Translations under genes and position numbers: made by a program
Assembly (NCBI RefSeq): GCF_004209755.1
Contig: NZ_CP035913.1
Span: 868,001-932,000, forward strand
DNA: 64,000 nucleotides
DNA from: Pseudoduganella lutea
GTDB lineage: Bacteria; Pseudomonadota; Gammaproteobacteria; Burkholderiales; Burkholderiaceae_D
Direction of reading: 5' to 3'
In this document: one piece after another, positions 61,413-64,000 of the stretch
Position numbering within the stretch: position 1 is the stretch's first letter
Layout: each line of letters opens with the position of its first letter
Notes under the pieces: generated by a model
Databases searched by the model: none
What the model was told of the DNA's origin: nothing
What the model saw: only the letters and a program-made list of their open reading frames with translations

Positions 61413-64000
61413 TCAGGCGGCGCAACGCGCCGGCACGCTGAACGACACCGTGCAGCCCTGCCCCGGCCCGCCATCGATGCGCAGCGTGCCGCCCAGCCGG
61501 GCGATCCGCTCGCGCATACCGACCAGCCCCCAGTGCCCCGCCCTGCCGGCCTGCGCCAGATCGGGGGCCATGCCACAGCCATCGTCGGTCACCGAGCCTT
61601 CGACACCGCTGGCCGAGGCATGCAGCGAGACGACGATGCGCGCGGCGCCGGAATGCCGGGCGCTGTTGACGATGGCTTCCTGGATCACGTAGAAAAGCTC
61701 GTCGGCGACGTCGGCACCGAGCAGCTCCACGCAGCCGGTGAACGCCAGCTCCACCCGCCCGCGCACCGCCGCTTCCAGCCCTTCGATGGCATGGTCCAGG
61801 CGCGCGACCAGCGCGGGCTTGATGGCCTCGCGCCGCAGGTTCATGACTTCGTCACGGGTTTCCTCGATCACGGCATCGGCCCGCGCCAGCGCGTTGCCCA
61901 GTGATTTTTCCTCGGGCGTGCCCTTCGGCATGCGCATCAGCACGGCATGGCAATTGAGGACCAGCGCGTGCACGCCCTGCAGCAGGTTGTCGTGCAGGTT
62001 GCGGGCAATGCGTTCGCGCTCCTCGATGCGGGCCGCCGTTTTCTCGGCGGCGCGGCGTGCCACCGCGGCGATGCGCCACCGATACAGCGCGAACAGCAGC
62101 GATGCGACGGCGATGGCGGCCAGGCCGCGGAACCACGTGGTTTGCCACACGGTGGGGGCAATATGGAAATCGAGGGTCGCACCCGCCTCGTTCCACACGC
62201 CATCCTCGTTGGCCGCCGCGACCTGGAAGCGGTAATCGCCCGGCCCCAGGTTCGTGTAGCGCGCCGCGCGCTCGGACTGCGGCTCCTGCCATTCCTGGTC
62301 GACACCGGAGAGGCGGTAGCGGAACCGCACCCGTTCCGGGATCGACAGCGCGGTGGCGGCGAAGCGGATCTCGACGCCTGTGGTGCCGGCCGCCAGCGTC
62401 ATGCCCGGCGTGGCTATCGTGTCGCCATCGCGCGTGCGCAGCGACCGCACCAGCACCGTCGGCGCCCGGGTATTGCGCCGGATCGCGGCCGGATCGATCC
62501 AGCCCACCTGCGACCCGGTTGCATAATAGACCTTGCCGTCCGCCGCCACGGCGAGCGAAGGCAGCGGGCGGATCTGCGCCACCTGGCCGCGCAGGCCGTC
62601 CTCGTGGTTGAACACTTCCCAGGGAAGGCGGTGCGCCGGGTCGGCCCAGAAACCCGCCAGCGCCGTGGCCGCCACGCGGAACAAGCCATCCGGCCCGTGC
62701 AGCCACAGGTCGCCGCGCCGGTCCAGGCCCATGCCCGAGATGCCGAGGAATGCGGGCATGTGCGCCGGCACCATCGGCTGCGCCTTTTCGCCGCGCAGCC
62801 ACACGATGCCTCGGTCGCCGCCCACAAGCAGCCTGCCATCGATCTCGAGCAGGCTGAGGATGTTGCCGACGGACCCGGCAAGACCGGTGGCGACGAGGCG
62901 CACGCCCGTGGCCGTGAGCTCGCCAAGCCGGCCATTCGTGAAGCCGAGCCACGTGCGCCCGGAGGCACCAGTGAGCATGCGGACCGGCGTGGCGTCGCCG
63001 CCCGGGAGATCACCGGGCAGCTTCGTCCACGTGCCGTTCGAGAACTGGAACAGGCCATGGCGCACGATGGCCACCCACAGTTTCCCGGTCTTGTCCGTCG
63101 TGATGCCCTGCACTTCGAAATCCTTGCCGATACGGGCAGGCAGCGGCCAGGCCGCCATGCCCGCCGGCGTCATGTGAAACAGGCCGGAAGGGCCGCCGAG
63201 CCATACGCTGCCGGCACTTTCGCGGTGCATGGCCGTGATGCCCGTCAGGCCGGGCAATCGCTTCCTGCCGGCCGCATGGATCTGCCAGACGCTGCCTTTG
63301 GCGCCGGTGGCCACGAGCATGCCGGTACCGAGGCCCTGCCCGGGCAGGAAGCCCAGCTCGGTGCCGGGGAACGGCACTTCGTGCAGGCGGCGCACGCGAT
63401 AGCGCTCGACGCCGTCGAGGGTGGTGACCCACAGGTTGTTCTCCCGGTCGACCAGCATGCGGTTGGCCATCCTCCCCGGCAGCCCTCCGCCTTCGAAGGT
63501 CTGGCCGGCATGCAGAACGCCATCGGCCCCATTGCGCAGCACCGTGGTGCCATGGTTGAGCCAGGCCCAGACGGTGGCATCCGGCCCCTCGAACAGCGTA
63601 TTCTCGCGGTTGTAGCCGACGGTATTGCGTATCGTCTCGGGCACGCCGCTGGACGAGAACCGCGTGAGCTGGCCATTGGCGGTATATACGGATGCCTGGC
63701 CGCGGACGATCGCCGGCCAGGAATTCTGCGGCAGTGCCGCTACATGGTGGAACCGGCCCGCTCCTTTCGGCATCGCATACAGGTTCGCATTCGCCACCGT
63801 CCACAGCGTGCCCCCGGCATCGAACTGCGTCCACATGATGAAGCTTGGCGAAGCCCCCAGCCCCGCCATCGCCGTCCACTTGCCGTGCCCGGCATCGAGT
63901 CGCGCCATGCCCGTGCTCGAACCCATGTACAGCGTGCCTGCGCCATCGACGGCCAGCGCGCCGACGGAACCGGCAGGCACGCCGTCGGCCGTGGTGTAGT
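61413..64000 (-). CDS. propeller-type sensor histidine kinase (5' end beyond the window)
   Basis: At least 862 residues are visible and the frame stays open to the right edge, so the N-terminus is missing. The visible part starts with Reg_prop-like blades (YTTADGVPAGSVGALAVDG, LYMGSSTGMARLD) forming two or more propellers. A Y_Y_Y domain follows (YTNLGPGDYRFQVAAANEDG), then a membrane helix (WFRGLAAIAVASLLFALYRW). HisKA_3 is RERIARNLHDNLLQGVHALV, and HATPase includes FYVIQEAIVNSARHSGA and GHWGLVGMRERIARLGG. There is no fused receiver domain. It senses periplasmic carbohydrate-like or redox signals in related proteins; here the signal is unknown. Confidence 0.92.
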   Translation of the reverse strand, partial: YTTADGVPAGSVGALAVDGAGTLYMGSSTGMARLDAGHGKWTAMAGLGASPSFIMWTQFDAGGTLWTVANANLYAMPKGAGRFHHVAALPQNSWPAIVRGQASVYTANGQLTRFSSSGVPETIRNTVGYNRENTLFEGPDATVWAWLNHGTTVLRNGADGVLHAGQTFEGGGLPGRMANRMLVDRENNLWVTTLDGVERYRVRRLHEVPFPGTELGFLPGQGLGTGMLVATGAKGSVWQIHAAGRKRLPGLTGITAMHRESAGSVWLGGPSGLFHMTPAGMAAWPLPARIGKDFEVQGITTDKTGKLWVAIVRHGLFQFSNGTWTKLPGDLPGGDATPVRMLTGASGRTWLGFTNGRLGELTATGVRLVATGLAGSVGNILSLLEIDGRLLVGGDRGIVWLRGEKAQPMVPAHMPAFLGISGMGLDRRGDLWLHGPDGLFRVAATALAGFWADPAHRLPWEVFNHEDGLRGQVAQIRPLPSLAVAADGKVYYATGSQVGWIDPAAIRRNTRAPTVLVRSLRTRDGDTIATPGMTLAAGTTGVEIRFAATALSIPERVRFRYRLSGVDQEWQEPQSERAARYTNLGPGDYRFQVAAANEDGVWNEAGATLDFHIAPTVWQTTWFRGLAAIAVASLLFALYRWRIAAVARRAAEKTAARIEERERIARNLHDNLLQGVHALVLNCHAVLMRMPKGTPEEKSLGNALARADAVIEETRDEVMNLRREAIKPALVARLDHAIEGLEAAVRGRVELAFTGCVELLGADVADELFYVIQEAIVNSARHSGAARIVVSLHASASGVEGSVTDDGCGMAPDLAQAGRAGHWGLVGMRERIARLGGTLRIDGGPGQGCTVSFSVPARCAA

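Noticed and set aside
59380..61692. A 770-residue plus-strand frame opposite the M16 protease
   Set aside because: It is an antisense shadow; the minus strand carries an intact zinc-protease motif set.

Overview
The window is GC-rich DNA from a bacterial chromosome. Gene content suggests a betaproteobacterium of the Oxalobacteraceae (Massilia / Duganella / Pseudoduganella type): a tad (tight adherence) pilus locus, a phasin, a cobalamin operon mixing cob- and cbi-type enzymes, several c-di-GMP and two-component proteins, and a very long RTX protein. The genus assignment is inference from gene content, not a database match. I recognised no rRNA, tRNA or CRISPR array.

Layout. 1-585: probable 5' part of a small gene running off the left edge, then untranslated DNA. 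586-4857 (-): a 1423-residue RTX calcium-binding protein built from 200-202 residue modules. 5676-8000: periplasmic alpha-carbonic anhydrase, an unknown small protein and a secreted NTF2-like protein. 8262-13796: two convergent GGDEF-EAL c-di-GMP proteins, one cytoplasmic with PAS domains, one membrane-bound. 14253-26268: phasin, Tat-exported GH106-type rhamnosidase, thioredoxin-like membrane protein, CGNR regulator divergent from an Asp-nucleophile alpha/beta hydrolase, cupin, methyl-accepting chemotaxis protein, AsmA protein and BluB (lower-ligand synthesis for B12).

26269-31448 is a visibly AT-richer insert between bluB and the cobalamin operon. It holds an internally deleted IS5-family transposase remnant and one 1425-residue membrane protein. 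That protein fuses an extracytoplasmic Asp-box (Ycf48/sialidase-like) beta-propeller to a KAP-family P-loop NTPase. This is the best candidate in the window for an undescribed system.

31449-42800 (-) is a cobalamin-riboswitch-controlled, almost fully translationally coupled operon: CbiMNQO cobalt transporter, CobM, His-tailed CbiX, CobH, CbiD, CobL (CbiE-CbiT), CobI, CbiG, separate CobE, CobJ and a [2Fe-2S] ferredoxin. Precorrin-6A reductase and the late amidation and nucleotide-loop genes are not in the window.

42884-57389 is a tad pilus locus in two divergent halves. tadE, tadF-like and tadG/VWA genes read leftward. A NarL-type sensor/regulator pair, Flp pilin, prepilin peptidase, an unusual AAA ATPase, CpaB, secretin, small lipoprotein, TadZ, TadA, TadB and TadC read rightward. 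A complex nested-hairpin element follows tadC. 57573-64000 (-) holds an unknown membrane-anchored protein, a PreP-type M16 protease and a propeller-type sensor histidine kinase cut by the right edge.
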